A DNA stretch of 64,000 nt from Corynebacterium hindlerae (GCF_014117265.1 NZ_CP059833.1:1333069-1397068); one strand, 5' to 3'. Positions 28,901 through 37,787 are shown, counted from the stretch's first letter. Notes: a model not told the origin generated them from the sequence alone. Translations and numbers: made by a program.

Positions 28901-31822
28901 TATGGCAGTGGCCGTACCGCGTCAACGTCTGGGACGTCTGTGGGTCAGCATTACAGTGTTGGTGGGCGTTTGCCCCGTAATGCGTCTGGTGATCGGACTC
29001 ACGGTGGTTACCGTCTGCCACTGGCCGGCCCTGGCACTGACCGGACGGACGGTATCCTTGGGGTTGATGCTCAGGGTATTCCGGTGTCGTGGGTTGACCG
29101 GGGTGAGTGGATCACCAACCGGAAACGCAGCAGCATGTACAACCGCACATTGGCTGCGATTAACCGGGGCACCCCTAATCAGATCCTTGCGGCTCTTGCG
29201 AATGATCTTCCCCGTCATGCCGATGGTGGTGTGTCCGATAAGGTAAAGCAGGCCCTGGCTGGGATGAATGGCACCCCGTATGTTTTTGGTGGGTGGTCTA
29301 CTGCCGGTACGGACTGTTCCGGTGCTGTGTCGATGGCGGTCAATGCTGCTGAGGGGCTGGACCCGTTCGATTCCCGTACTACGACGATGGGTGAGGCTGC
29401 TTGGCTTGAGGCTAAGGGCTACCAGCGTGGTAAGGGTGGGCCTGGTGATATGCGGGTCGCGTTCCTGAATGGTGGGCCGGGTGGTGGGCATACTGCTATC
29501 CAGTTGCCGGATGGCACCTATATTGAGTCCGGTGGGAATACTGGTGGTGGTTTGACGATTGGTGGTGCTGCTGGCCCGTTGGAGGGCCGGGGTTTCACTG
29601 ATTGGTATTTCAAGCCGATGGGCACCGGTGATGGTGGTGTGTCTGTTGGGGGGAATGGTTCGCAGCTTGCGGGCACCTCCACATCCGCATCCGGTTCTGG
29701 TGGTTCTGTTGGTGGCAGTGTGTCTCGCCCGCAGGTCAGTATCAGCGACGGGTCTATGAGCGTGTTCCAGGCCGGGCAGCGCATGGGCATCGGTGGTGGC
29801 CTCGGTGCGTTAGCGCTGGTTAATGAAAACACTGTTGCAGCGTTCAATGATCTTGAAAAGGCCCGTGAGGATGAAATAAGCAGTGTTGAGGCGATTGCTG
29901 AGGCGGAAGAAAAGCTGGCTGAGGCGCGTGAAAACGCTGCTAAAGCTGGGGATGCCACGGCGGAAAAGGTCGCGGAAAAGGAACGTGCCCTGGCTAAGGC
30001 ACGTGAAAAAGCGGCGGATGTTGACCAAAAGTCTGTCGACGAGATAGCGAAGAAGGAAGAGTCTCTAGCTAAAGCGCGGGAGAAGGGCGACCCGGACAAG
30101 ATCGCTAAGGCTGAGGAGGATCTAGCTAAGGCTAGGGATGCTGCGCCGAAGAAAGCGCGGGATGCTGCGGACAAGATCGCTAAGGCTGAGCGCGAGTTGA
30201 AGAAAGCACGTGAGGCCGGGCCGGAGAAGGCGAAGAAGGCCGCTCGTGATGTTGAGCAGGCGGAAGAGAATCTTCGGAATGCTCGTGAGCAGTCGGTGGT
30301 GAATGCGAATCGGACGGCTGCTGCTGAGCGCCAGTATCGGTTGAAGCTTGCTCAGGCTCCGTTTGAGCAGGCTGCGTCGTTGGCTAATGCTTTTGGTGGC
30401 ATTTTTAGTGCTGTTGGTGGAATGTATCAGGCGATGGCGGATGCGGAGCGGAGGAAACTCGACCAGGCTAAAGAAGCGCTGGGTATTTGGCAGCGTCAGA
30501 TTGACGCGCAGAAAGCGGTGCAGGACGCGACCGAGGCCTCGACTGAGGCGATGCGGGAGCAGGTGAAGGCCCGCTGGCAGTCTGATCTTGCGGTGTCTGA
30601 TGCCGAGTGGGAGCTGACGATGCACCGGAAGCGGTCTCAGAAGGAACTTTCTGAGGCTGTGCTGTTCGGGATCAATGTCACGGAGATGAAGGCCAAGACG
30701 GAGCGTCGTACGGCGGTGTTGGAGGCCCAGATCGCGTTCGAGAAGGCACAGCGTGATTTGACGGCGTTCTTGCGGGATAAGCAGCTGGCTGATAGTGCTT
30801 TTGAGATGGAGCGCTCCCACAAGCTGGCTGCGATTCAAACCTCTAGGTTGGCGTTGGTTGCTGGTGCTTTGGCGAGGATTCAGGGCGCCCTGAACATTGA
30901 GGAAATGAAGGCGCTGGAGATCAAAGCGATCAAGGCGCAGGGCATGGCCACGTCGGCTAATGGCCTGGGTGGGATCGTCGGTGGTATCGGCGGACTCATC
31001 GGCGCTTTGGGTATGGCGGCGGTGAACCCGCTTGGGGCGTTGGCTGCTGGCGCGGCTGCTATCGGTGGGATCATTAGTGGTGCCGGTCAGATGAGGGCCG
31101 GGCGGGCGCAGGTGAAGGCCGCTGAGGAACAACAGCGGGCGTTGCAGAATGTGGGGAAGGGTGACCCGAAGCTTATTCCGGGCCTGGACGGTAAGTCTCT
31201 TGAGGCGTTGGATTTGCAGGAGCAGCAGCTTGAGATTCAGATGTCGCAGGACAGGTTGCAGCGTCAGAAGGACGCGGCGAAGCAGCATGATTTGTTGCAG
31301 CAGCTGGTTGATAATGCGGAGAAGAACCTGGAGTATGCGAAGCGCGATGAGCGTCGGGCGGATGATTTAGCGTCCCTGTGGGATGACGGTAATTCGTTGA
31401 ACGCGACGGCGTTTTTCCAGTTCGGTGGTTCTGGTTGGGCTGGTGGCGCGAAGCAGTTTACGGGGGCCACGGGTGGCGGGTTTGGGGGGCTGCGCGAGGC
31501 CCGGTTGTCGCCGGAGTCGTCGATGGTGGTTGAGAACGGGGCACAGAAGGCAGCGCGTCTTGGGTTGCCTTCGGCACCGGTCACGTCACCGGAGAATGTG
31601 ACCGCTTCCACGTCGCTGCTGAATTTGCGGGAGACGAAGGCGATGCGGGTGACGATGGATGATCTGCTGGGTTTGGTGGAGCGGATTGAGGCTGTTGTCG
31701 CCAATGGTGGGGTTCAGGACAATGTTGGGGCTGTGTTCAACGGGGATGTGACGTTGGTGAACCATGACGCGGGGAATGCGGATAATCGGGCGTTGGCTGC
31801 GGCGCTTGCGAGGAAAGGATAA
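25955..31822 (+). CDS. Tape measure protein with internal NlpC/P60 peptidase
   Basis: At 1955 residues it is the longest gene here and sets tail length. N-terminal coiled coil and TMP core (residues about 100-470, including NDVDLPATSAGDAAAAMSEL), a hydrophobic segment (about 590-615), short repeated linker motifs around 830-950 (LGVKVSTLPEGRIKI, LGLKTTTLPTGEIVI), then an NlpC/P60 domain at about 1095-1215 with Cys1121 (GTDCSGA) and His1179 (GGGHTAI). A long Lys/Glu/Ala coiled coil (1290-1460) and a Gly/Ala hydrophobic stretch (about 1670-1715) follow. The peptidase would open the cell wall during DNA entry. Confidence 0.93.
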   Translation: MGLDLGKLSATVEVRADGVENTLSKVEQGLDKIGRKVDDVSKKQIKPKADSSGVEKLSSASNKTKTALDEVGKKNIKPRVDTGDIDKAERSAGNLKNTLGSIKGVAGVALGVAGIAGVSDALGAVVTAGNDYTNQMNIMKAVSGATEQQLKSVGKVARELGNDVDLPATSAGDAAAAMSELAKGGFTVEQSMQAAKGTLQLAAASGIEAAQAATIQSQALQAFGLDASYAAKTADVLANSANASSAEITGIAQGLQQSGAVANQFGLSLEDTAASLGMLANAGIQGSDAGTLLKTTLLALTDQGKPAQQAMQELGLTVYDTNGKFVGMSSLMGQLEKASKSMSEEQYQAATATLFGSDAMRLAGVAAQQGQAGFDKMREAVEKEGAAAEVAAAKTEGLPGAISQVSNAAEELGLKLYDLGKGPAEAGLKQLASGITAISDNMDRVPFPAYAAGVAALVTRFTGLNTALNTGTGNLAKFAAETRAVKAAADAQGKSIGSVNASLQVLGQHSPTIERMHTAYQKGAPGLQLVAQKHKALAAAAKLSGSASKDSFTVIDRMGAQAAHSFVASTAKMGNAATGFARGGLSLMKSGMGSLMGALGGPWGLAIMGASFALGKLAEEHMKAKQAEEDHKAAVDQLTESLNAQSGATTQATRDSMLNRAEKEGALVDASKAGFEGSTVVDAMMGQKGALAEIKAQADGVTASFNEVSKATRISQKDFEAFGVTNNDLARALGGNEEAMNKVKGAGVSGVAAFEDLKSKLSESELASLRLAEATRAASGDLDEATQAAKRKAAADNNLVKAAKDTSKAMGLLRDSVLAVPDSKTLVVKAGPEVEDARQKLEELGAKVSQPFNGEVRIEFPNGIDINTMLDELGVKVSTLPEGRIKIDNPDAPEVLKSLELLGLKTTTLPTGEIVIDSNDPEVTQRMVELGILVKNGANGTVTISDNFDPTLAKIREVNENDGKKTSQEHTIVNRIQEWREYYGSGRTASTSGTSVGQHYSVGGRLPRNASGDRTHGGYRLPLAGPGTDRTDGILGVDAQGIPVSWVDRGEWITNRKRSSMYNRTLAAINRGTPNQILAALANDLPRHADGGVSDKVKQALAGMNGTPYVFGGWSTAGTDCSGAVSMAVNAAEGLDPFDSRTTTMGEAAWLEAKGYQRGKGGPGDMRVAFLNGGPGGGHTAIQLPDGTYIESGGNTGGGLTIGGAAGPLEGRGFTDWYFKPMGTGDGGVSVGGNGSQLAGTSTSASGSGGSVGGSVSRPQVSISDGSMSVFQAGQRMGIGGGLGALALVNENTVAAFNDLEKAREDEISSVEAIAEAEEKLAEARENAAKAGDATAEKVAEKERALAKAREKAADVDQKSVDEIAKKEESLAKAREKGDPDKIAKAEEDLAKARDAAPKKARDAADKIAKAERELKKAREAGPEKAKKAARDVEQAEENLRNAREQSVVNANRTAAAERQYRLKLAQAPFEQAASLANAFGGIFSAVGGMYQAMADAERRKLDQAKEALGIWQRQIDAQKAVQDATEASTEAMREQVKARWQSDLAVSDAEWELTMHRKRSQKELSEAVLFGINVTEMKAKTERRTAVLEAQIAFEKAQRDLTAFLRDKQLADSAFEMERSHKLAAIQTSRLALVAGALARIQGALNIEEMKALEIKAIKAQGMATSANGLGGIVGGIGGLIGALGMAAVNPLGALAAGAAAIGGIISGAGQMRAGRAQVKAAEEQQRALQNVGKGDPKLIPGLDGKSLEALDLQEQQLEIQMSQDRLQRQKDAAKQHDLLQQLVDNAEKNLEYAKRDERRADDLASLWDDGNSLNATAFFQFGGSGWAGGAKQFTGATGGGFGGLREARLSPESSMVVENGAQKAARLGLPSAPVTSPENVTASTSLLNLRETKAMRVTMDDLLGLVERIEAVVANGGVQDNVGAVFNGDVTLVNHDAGNADNRALAAALARKG

Positions 31823-31825
31823 ACA

Positions 31826-32680
31826 ATGGAGATGGGTTTACGGCCACCGATGCGGCTGGTGCTGATGTCGAAGGACGGGTTCAGGATCCCGCTGAGTGAT
31901 CCTGACCGCCCGTGTGATGACGGGGTGTTTTTGGGTGGTGTGCCTGACGCTATGTGGATGGCCGACCGTCAGCACTCCTACTCGCAGGGCGCGGGGCAAG
32001 TAGGGGCCACATGGCAGGGCCAGGTGCGCCGGGAAAAACAGTTCGAGCTGGACATTATTATCCGGGGTGCTCGGACACCGTATTGGGTGGATGCGGTGGA
32101 AACCATGTGCGCCGATGGTGAGCAGCAGTTCACACTGGTGTCCCTGCACCCCACTATCGGGTGGCGGTGGCTACCTTTGCGCCTGGTGGGGGTGTCGGAG
32201 CCAATGTTTGTGGGCGGGCACCCTGGCCTGGGGCTGGGGGCTAGGCTGCGGCTGATTGTGTCGGCGGACGCCCCGGTGTGGCGCAGGTTCCGCAACGAGT
32301 TCACCTATAGTGCGGGCGATGTGGCTGGTGGGGTGATCCGATTCCCGATTGATGGGACTGAGATGGTGTGGCCCGAGTTTGAGATCACCGGAGGGTTCAA
32401 GTCGGTGAAACTCCGGCTGGATGAGGCCTCACTGTGGCAGGAACTCCCGGCCGATAAACAAGGCTGGCGGGTGAATACTGACCCAAGGAACCGGCTGGTG
32501 CAAACCCTGGGAGGTAAGACTGATTTTGTGGGGTTTGTTCCCCACTGGCCTAACCCCGTGAAAGGTGAGTCTGTGGGGCCGACTGTCCGCGAGGGGAAAG
32601 TGTTCGTCGAGGCCGTCGGAGCTTCCGAGGACTTCACCCTTAAACTTCGTTTCACCCCCGAGAGGAGCCGGGCATGGTAG
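31826..32680 (+). CDS. Distal tail protein (Dit-like)
   Basis: A 284-residue protein immediately after the tape measure. The N-terminal part (LVLMSKDGFRIPLSDPDRP) and the galectin-like C-terminal part (VIRFPIDGTEMVWPEFEITG) fit Dit proteins, which form the hub joining tail tube and fibre. ATG 31832 is an alternative start. It overlaps the next gene by seven bases. Confidence 0.75.
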   Translation: MEMGLRPPMRLVLMSKDGFRIPLSDPDRPCDDGVFLGGVPDAMWMADRQHSYSQGAGQVGATWQGQVRREKQFELDIIIRGARTPYWVDAVETMCADGEQQFTLVSLHPTIGWRWLPLRLVGVSEPMFVGGHPGLGLGARLRLIVSADAPVWRRFRNEFTYSAGDVAGGVIRFPIDGTEMVWPEFEITGGFKSVKLRLDEASLWQELPADKQGWRVNTDPRNRLVQTLGGKTDFVGFVPHWPNPVKGESVGPTVREGKVFVEAVGASEDFTLKLRFTPERSRAW

Positions 32681-35448
32681 CCCAATTCTTGACCCCTGAC
32701 CTGCGCATTTGGGATCCGTTTTACGCGTCGTGGAAGCCGATTAGTGGGGCTGAGTCTGTGGAGGTTGAGGCCACCACGGATATGGATGTGGACACGATGA
32801 CGATTGTGCTTCCGGCCCCGCACCCACTGGATAAGCTGCTGTACGGTGCGCGTGTGGTTGGGTTGCCGGTCACCCTGGTTTTGAATGGTGTGGAGTGGAC
32901 AGGCCGGGTGAATACGGCGAAAATGTCCCGCACCAACTCAGGGGCACAGCAGTGGACTATCACGGTGTTGTCGGATCATAAGCATTTCCACCGGCTGGTG
33001 TCGAAGTCCCCGGAAACCGCTGTTGATGGTGGTGCGGCCACATTCAAGGGCACACTGTCTGAGTCGGCGGATTGGCTTATTCAGCACGCTGTGGCGCGTA
33101 CTGGTCTCCCCACCTATTTTCTGCCGGATGTGTCGGGGCCGAGTGTGGAGGTTGTGGCCCGCACGGAGGATACTGTGGCGGATGTTTTGGGTAAGGCCGG
33201 GGCGCGGGCTGGGGTGTTTTTTGGGGTGCAGGCGATCACCCCGGACACGGTAGCCCGCGGCCTACCTGGTCGTGAGGTGATCCGGCAGTACATGGGGGCG
33301 GTGGAACGCGCCTGGTATCAGGAGTTTCGGGGGTCCGGGAAACTGGCGTACTTGGCCCCTCATGATCGGGTGGAGGCGTCGCCGATGCTGGCGGGTGAGA
33401 CAGCCCAACCCCCCACAAGGTTTTACGGCACCGCGGCCCTTGACCCTGCTGGTAAGAAGATTGAGCCTACGGCTGGGGTGTGCTGGAATGTGTTCGAGGT
33501 CGCCCCGGATGTGGGGGCGGGTGATGTGTTTTACCGGGACGGGTCGGAGCGTGTCCTGGAGGGGGTGACGCGTGTCGGCACGGTGGAAGAGCTAAAGCGG
33601 GCCGGTGAGGCTAACCCGTGGTTTGGTGCGCATGTGACGCACTGGCCTGAGGGCGCGTGGAAGACAGCGACGGATACTGTCTTGGCGGTGAAGGCTGCTG
33701 AGACCGGGTTGCTGGTGCGTGGTGACGGGGAGCAGGTGAAGACCAAGGCGGACGTTGAGGCGCTCGCAGACTACATGGGTGCTGGTGGCGCCCACGCGTG
33801 GCTCCAGGCCGGACAATGGGTCATTGCCAACGACCGTGATTTTCGGGCCGAGTCTGAGGCGAGGAACGTCCCCAAAGCTCAACCGGTGTGGCCGGGTGTC
33901 ATGCTGCGTATCCATGGTGAGCGTGACCGAAGGCAGATCGTGTTCTCCACCGCCCCCGGTGGCGGTTTGGAGTCGTGGGAGGCTGAGATCACCGCCCCGG
34001 ATGGTGCTGCGATCATTGCTGGGACGCAGTTTGATGCGTGGATGACGGGGTTCATGAACCGTGATGGGGTGCAGGCCGGTGCGTCGGCTGGGGAGATCAC
34101 CGCCGGTGGGTCACCCCTGTCACGGGTGGCGAAAACCGCCGTGGAAAAATCCGGTGGGGCGATCAAGGGCGTGAACGCGAACATTAGCCCGTCCTCAACC
34201 GTGGACGGCACGGAGGTGTCGTTCGACTCACTGTCCGCGGTGGTGGACATGTCAGTCACGGGGCCTGTGTTCTACCGTGAGCGGTTCCACTCCATGGGTG
34301 GTGAGGTCACGGCCGACACCACGGCAGCGTTTGAGGAGCAGTTCGCGCAGATGCAGGGGTCCACCGCGATGACCGCGAAACTGGGGCTGAACAACTCCAC
34401 TATTTTCGGTGACGATCAGACTCGCCCGGATGGGAGCGTGTTGCCGGGGTGGAAACCCGGCGATAGGGTCACTTTGTGGGATGGGGATACGCAGGTGTCG
34501 GAGGTGATCAGTGGTTGGCGTGCGTCGTGGTCGAAGGATAAGCCGACGCCTGAGGTGATGCCGCTTCTGGGGCAGAAGGTTGACCGACAAACACCGGTGG
34601 ATTCTTTGATGGACACGATACGCCGGATTGAGAAACTCACGGAGCGCACTAATCTCGCGCCCCCTCGTTTGCCGAAGCGGTCGGATGTGGCGACGGTGGT
34701 GGCGGAGGAAGTGGAGGCCCCGATTAGTCGGGCTGTGGTGTCTGAGGCTGAGGCGCGTCGCCGTGAGATCATGCAGTCGCAGCGGGAGGTGTCGGCGCAG
34801 TTGGAGGCGGCCCGGCGGGATTTGGATGCGTCGGGGCGTGAGATGTCCCAGGCGGTGGATCGTGTGCGTGAAACAGCTGAGGCTGCGAAACAGTGGACGG
34901 TTGATAACCAACAGAGCTTTAACCTTGCTACGTCTCTGGCGTTCGCTGCACAACAGCAAACAAACGATTTTAATGCGATCCAGTGGGTGAGGCAGGCGGA
35001 GTGGAATAAGACCCAGGAGGAGATCAACCGGGCGCAGGCTGAGATCAACGCGGCCCAGGAGCAGGTGAACCGCCAGCAGTCCACTATTAATGATCAGAAC
35101 CGACGTATTACGTCGGTGCAGTCGGAGGCCCTGTCTCAGATACAGGCGCAGCAGCGGACACTGACCGGGGCGACGGAAACGCTGCAACGCCGAGTCCCGG
35201 CGGTACTGGCCGTGAATGGCGACTACGGCAGTAACGAATATCTGTCGTATTCGAAGTCGGGTAATGATTTGATGGTCACGGCTAAGCCTGGCTGGTCGGG
35301 TGTGTTTGTGGCGTCGATCCGGGTGTCGGCGTTGTCGTCGTTTTCGGTGCATTTGTCTGGTCAGGTCGGGCCGTCGCGTAGTTTTTCGTACGGTGTGGGT
35401 GCGTTTGAGAAGTTTTCGTCGGGGTTCATTTTGATCCTGCCTTCCTAG
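32674..35448 (+). CDS. Tail protein, Gp37-like, with coiled-coil end
   Basis: A 924-residue protein. Residues 1-150 resemble the first part of actinophage tail-hub proteins (ADTDMDVDTMTIVLPAPHP-like beta domain), the centre is beta-rich, and residues about 680-850 are a long coiled coil (EEINRAQAEINAAQEQVNRQ, repeated). The end reads as a small beta domain (VFVASIRVSALSSFSVHLSG). It probably forms the hub/baseplate with the Dit protein. Confidence 0.72.
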   Translation: MVAQFLTPDLRIWDPFYASWKPISGAESVEVEATTDMDVDTMTIVLPAPHPLDKLLYGARVVGLPVTLVLNGVEWTGRVNTAKMSRTNSGAQQWTITVLSDHKHFHRLVSKSPETAVDGGAATFKGTLSESADWLIQHAVARTGLPTYFLPDVSGPSVEVVARTEDTVADVLGKAGARAGVFFGVQAITPDTVARGLPGREVIRQYMGAVERAWYQEFRGSGKLAYLAPHDRVEASPMLAGETAQPPTRFYGTAALDPAGKKIEPTAGVCWNVFEVAPDVGAGDVFYRDGSERVLEGVTRVGTVEELKRAGEANPWFGAHVTHWPEGAWKTATDTVLAVKAAETGLLVRGDGEQVKTKADVEALADYMGAGGAHAWLQAGQWVIANDRDFRAESEARNVPKAQPVWPGVMLRIHGERDRRQIVFSTAPGGGLESWEAEITAPDGAAIIAGTQFDAWMTGFMNRDGVQAGASAGEITAGGSPLSRVAKTAVEKSGGAIKGVNANISPSSTVDGTEVSFDSLSAVVDMSVTGPVFYRERFHSMGGEVTADTTAAFEEQFAQMQGSTAMTAKLGLNNSTIFGDDQTRPDGSVLPGWKPGDRVTLWDGDTQVSEVISGWRASWSKDKPTPEVMPLLGQKVDRQTPVDSLMDTIRRIEKLTERTNLAPPRLPKRSDVATVVAEEVEAPISRAVVSEAEARRREIMQSQREVSAQLEAARRDLDASGREMSQAVDRVRETAEAAKQWTVDNQQSFNLATSLAFAAQQQTNDFNAIQWVRQAEWNKTQEEINRAQAEINAAQEQVNRQQSTINDQNRRITSVQSEALSQIQAQQRTLTGATETLQRRVPAVLAVNGDYGSNEYLSYSKSGNDLMVTAKPGWSGVFVASIRVSALSSFSVHLSGQVGPSRSFSYGVGAFEKFSSGFILILPS

Positions 35449-35477
35449 ACAGTGCTGACCGCGCCAACTCCCGTGAT

Positions 35478-35523
35478 GTGATCCCCTAAAGCCCACAAAA
35501 ACTTTAGCTATCGAGGGGGTCAC
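35478..35523 (+). promoter_or_regulatory. Hairpin that covers the tail-fibre ribosome binding site
   Basis: GTGATCCCCT (35478-35487) pairs with AGGGGGTCAC (35514-35523); four more pairs (AAAG/CTTT) extend the stem inward. The 3' arm contains the GAGGGGG binding site and ends at the base before the ATG at 35524. In the folded state the site would be hidden, so fibre synthesis could be limited or coupled to a signal. Confidence 0.55.
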
Positions 35524-36855
35524 ATGACGGAAGAACCTCAATTCTCCGGCACATTCCACGGCGTGTTCGTCGATGATGATGACCTAGTCCGCACCGGCAG
35601 GGCGTGGATGGAGGTCACATCAGGTAATGGTGTTGTGGCGGTGCCGTTGTCGGCGGAGCATAAGCGCTTGGAGCGTGATGTGAAGCGGCTTCATGGTGAG
35701 GTGCAGGGGTCGGCGTCGCAGGTGTCGCGTGATGCGTCTTCGGCGACGCAGGCGCAGCGTGGGGCTGAGGCTGCTTCTGAGGCTGCGTCCAAGGCGCAGA
35801 AGGAGGCTGAAAGCGCGCGGGACGGGGCGGTCGAGGCTCAGGAGGCAGCTACTGAGTCGCAGCGGGTAGCGTCACAGGCTGAGTCCGCTTCGGGCGAGGC
35901 GCGGGACGCTGCTGTGGGCGCCCAGGAGGCTGCTGAGTCGGCGCGGGATGAGGCTAGTAAGCATGCTGATTCTGCGCGGGAGGCGCAGTCTGCTGCTGAA
36001 AGTGCGCGCGATACAGCGAGTGAGTCTGCCGATGCCGCGTCTCGGGCGCAGTTGGCTGCCGAGCAGGCGCGGGATGAAGCTGGCAGGCATTCCAGTACGG
36101 CTGGTGAGGCCCGGCGTGGTGCCGAAAGTGCGCGTGATGAAGCTTCCGGTCACGCTTCTACTGCGTCTAAAGCTGTTCAGGAGTTTAAGGCCTTGCCTGA
36201 GTCTGTCCGGTGGGATGGTGACCGGCTCACGGTTGGGGGCAAAACGTCTGAGTCGCTTCGTGGCCCTAAGGGTGAGCCTGGTGCCCCTGGCAAGGACGGC
36301 CAGGTCACGTTTGAGGCGTTGTCACCTGAGCAGAAAGCGCAGCTGAAGGGTGATAAGGGGGACCCTGGTGAGCCGGGACGGCCGGGTGAGCCGGGTAAGG
36401 ATGGTGAGCCGGGTAAAGACGGGCAACCAGGTAAGGAAGGAGCGCCTGGAAAGGATGGGCGCACCCCTGTGGTGTCTTTGCAGGGTGACCGGTTGACTGT
36501 GGATGGCCGGCCGGTGGGTGAGTCTTTGCGAGGGCCTCAGGGTGAGCCGGGTCGGGACGGTGCCCGTGGCCCTGCTGGCCCCCCGGGGCCTGCGGGTAAG
36601 GATGGGTCACTTGCTGAGATCAAGGGCATTTCGGATGTGCCGGGGCTTGAGACGGCGCTGGGTGAGAAGGCTGATAAGTCCCATTCGCATGAGCTGCGTG
36701 ATTTTGTGGGTTTAGTGGAGGCTCTGATGGATAAGGCACCGAAGTCGGAGCTGCGGGAGTTGCAGTCGCAGGTGAATTCGGCCCCGAAGATTCAGGTGGT
36801 GTCGTCCCTGCCGTATTCCCCTGATCGGTCAACGATTTATGTGGTGACCGGCTGA
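35524..36855 (+). CDS. Tail fibre with coiled coil and collagen-like repeats
   Basis: A 443-residue protein. Residues 1-55 form a beta-rich attachment domain, 55-215 an Ala/Ser/Glu-rich helical repeat (SARDEASKHADSAREAQSAA). Residues 245-360 are Gly-X-Y repeats in two blocks (GEPGRPGEPGKDGEPGKDG, then GPAGPPGPAGKDG) around a short interruption (TPVVSLQGDRLTVDGRPVGE). The interruption resembles an earlier stretch (VRWDGDRLTVGGKTSESLRG), i.e. a duplicated module. The end is helical. Collagen-like trimers are common phage fibre shafts. Confidence 0.85.
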   Translation: MTEEPQFSGTFHGVFVDDDDLVRTGRAWMEVTSGNGVVAVPLSAEHKRLERDVKRLHGEVQGSASQVSRDASSATQAQRGAEAASEAASKAQKEAESARDGAVEAQEAATESQRVASQAESASGEARDAAVGAQEAAESARDEASKHADSAREAQSAAESARDTASESADAASRAQLAAEQARDEAGRHSSTAGEARRGAESARDEASGHASTASKAVQEFKALPESVRWDGDRLTVGGKTSESLRGPKGEPGAPGKDGQVTFEALSPEQKAQLKGDKGDPGEPGRPGEPGKDGEPGKDGQPGKEGAPGKDGRTPVVSLQGDRLTVDGRPVGESLRGPQGEPGRDGARGPAGPPGPAGKDGSLAEIKGISDVPGLETALGEKADKSHSHELRDFVGLVEALMDKAPKSELRELQSQVNSAPKIQVVSSLPYSPDRSTIYVVTG

Positions 36856-37154
36856 TGGCGGAGCTGAAGGTTGGGGGAGTCACCCCGAGCAAGATTTTCT
36901 ACGGTAGCACCCCTGTGACAGCGGTGTACTACGGGACGCGAAAGATTTGGCCTCCGGCTCCGAAGTATCCTGAGTGGTCGGAGGGTGGCGACTACGCTGT
37001 AGGCGACATCGTCACCTACAACGGGCGTTACTACCAGCTTATAACAAGACTTAGCTCGTGGAGGAGAGGCATACCCCCTGACAGTTCTTTCAATTGGCAG
37101 GAGGTCCCCCCCGGTAGTACCAGCACCAGCCCCGGAGACAGGTGGGCGTGGTGA
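36855..37154 (+). CDS. Small virion-associated protein with carbohydrate-binding-like motif
   Basis: A 99-residue protein (MAELKVGGVTPSKIFYGSTP). GGDYAVGDIVTYNGRYYQLI followed by a Trp-rich end (FNWQEVPPGSTSTSP) matches the CBM5/12-type fold in which Trp and Tyr hold sugars. It starts on the last base of the fibre stop (TGATG), so it is likely part of the fibre tip or a receptor-binding accessory. Confidence 0.65.
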   Translation: MAELKVGGVTPSKIFYGSTPVTAVYYGTRKIWPPAPKYPEWSEGGDYAVGDIVTYNGRYYQLITRLSSWRRGIPPDSSFNWQEVPPGSTSTSPGDRWAW

Positions 37155-37199
37155 GCCGTGGCGGAGCAGGTATAAACACATCAAAATAGGAGTATTTTT

Positions 37200-37787
37200 A
37201 TGAGTATTGACACACTAAAACAGCAAGTCCAAACCCTCACCCCAGGTGAGTGGTCGGAGTTTTTCGGCTGGTGTGGAACCACCGAGCACGCCCGCAGGCA
37301 AGCTCAACCCCTCGTCGATCAAGCACAAGCGCAGGTGGTGGCAGAGCTCCAGGACGCGGGTAAGCTCCCCAAGCCGGACGCTTTGACTGACCCCGAAAAG
37401 CTCCCGGAGGACACCTCGGACATCCCGGCGTGGGCCAACCCCCACACTGACCACAGTGCCATGTACCGGCAGGGTGATATTGTCGCCCACAAGCAGCGCG
37501 TGTGGGTGTCGAATCACCCCGGCCTGAACCACTGGGAGCCAGGGGCTATGGGTGTGGACTCCCGTATCTGGGAGGACATCACCCCCAAGCCAGAACCGGA
37601 GCCGGACGACCTGGGGGAGGATGAGCCATTCGAGGGGCCAGTCACCACACACTGGCAGGCAGGCCTAGAACTCAAGAAAGGCGACACCGTGTCCTTCGAG
37701 GGCGCCACCTACGAGGTGTTGCAGGATCACACGTCAGCGGGGCATTGGCCACCAGACCAAGCCCACAGCCTCTACAAGGCCGAGTAA
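37200..37787 (+). CDS. Protein with two carbohydrate-binding-like motifs
   Basis: A 195-residue protein. A helical N terminus is followed by two CBM5/12-like units: AMYRQGDIVAHKQRVWVSNH with PGLNHWEPG, and LELKKGDTVSFEGATYEVLQ with AGHWPPD. The double unit suggests multivalent binding to cell-wall glycans; it may be a receptor-binding protein. AGGAG precedes the ATG. Confidence 0.7.
   Translation: MSIDTLKQQVQTLTPGEWSEFFGWCGTTEHARRQAQPLVDQAQAQVVAELQDAGKLPKPDALTDPEKLPEDTSDIPAWANPHTDHSAMYRQGDIVAHKQRVWVSNHPGLNHWEPGAMGVDSRIWEDITPKPEPEPDDLGEDEPFEGPVTTHWQAGLELKKGDTVSFEGATYEVLQDHTSAGHWPPDQAHSLYKAE

Noticed and set aside
30122-31288. 388-codon minus-strand frame inside the tape measure gene
   Set aside because: Shadow of Lys/Ala/Glu-rich coiled-coil coding DNA; Leu/Arg-rich translation without motifs or start site.
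34252-35559. 435-codon minus-strand frame opposite the tail protein
   Set aside because: Arg/His/Leu-rich translation typical of a shadow in high-GC DNA; the plus-strand protein is well supported.
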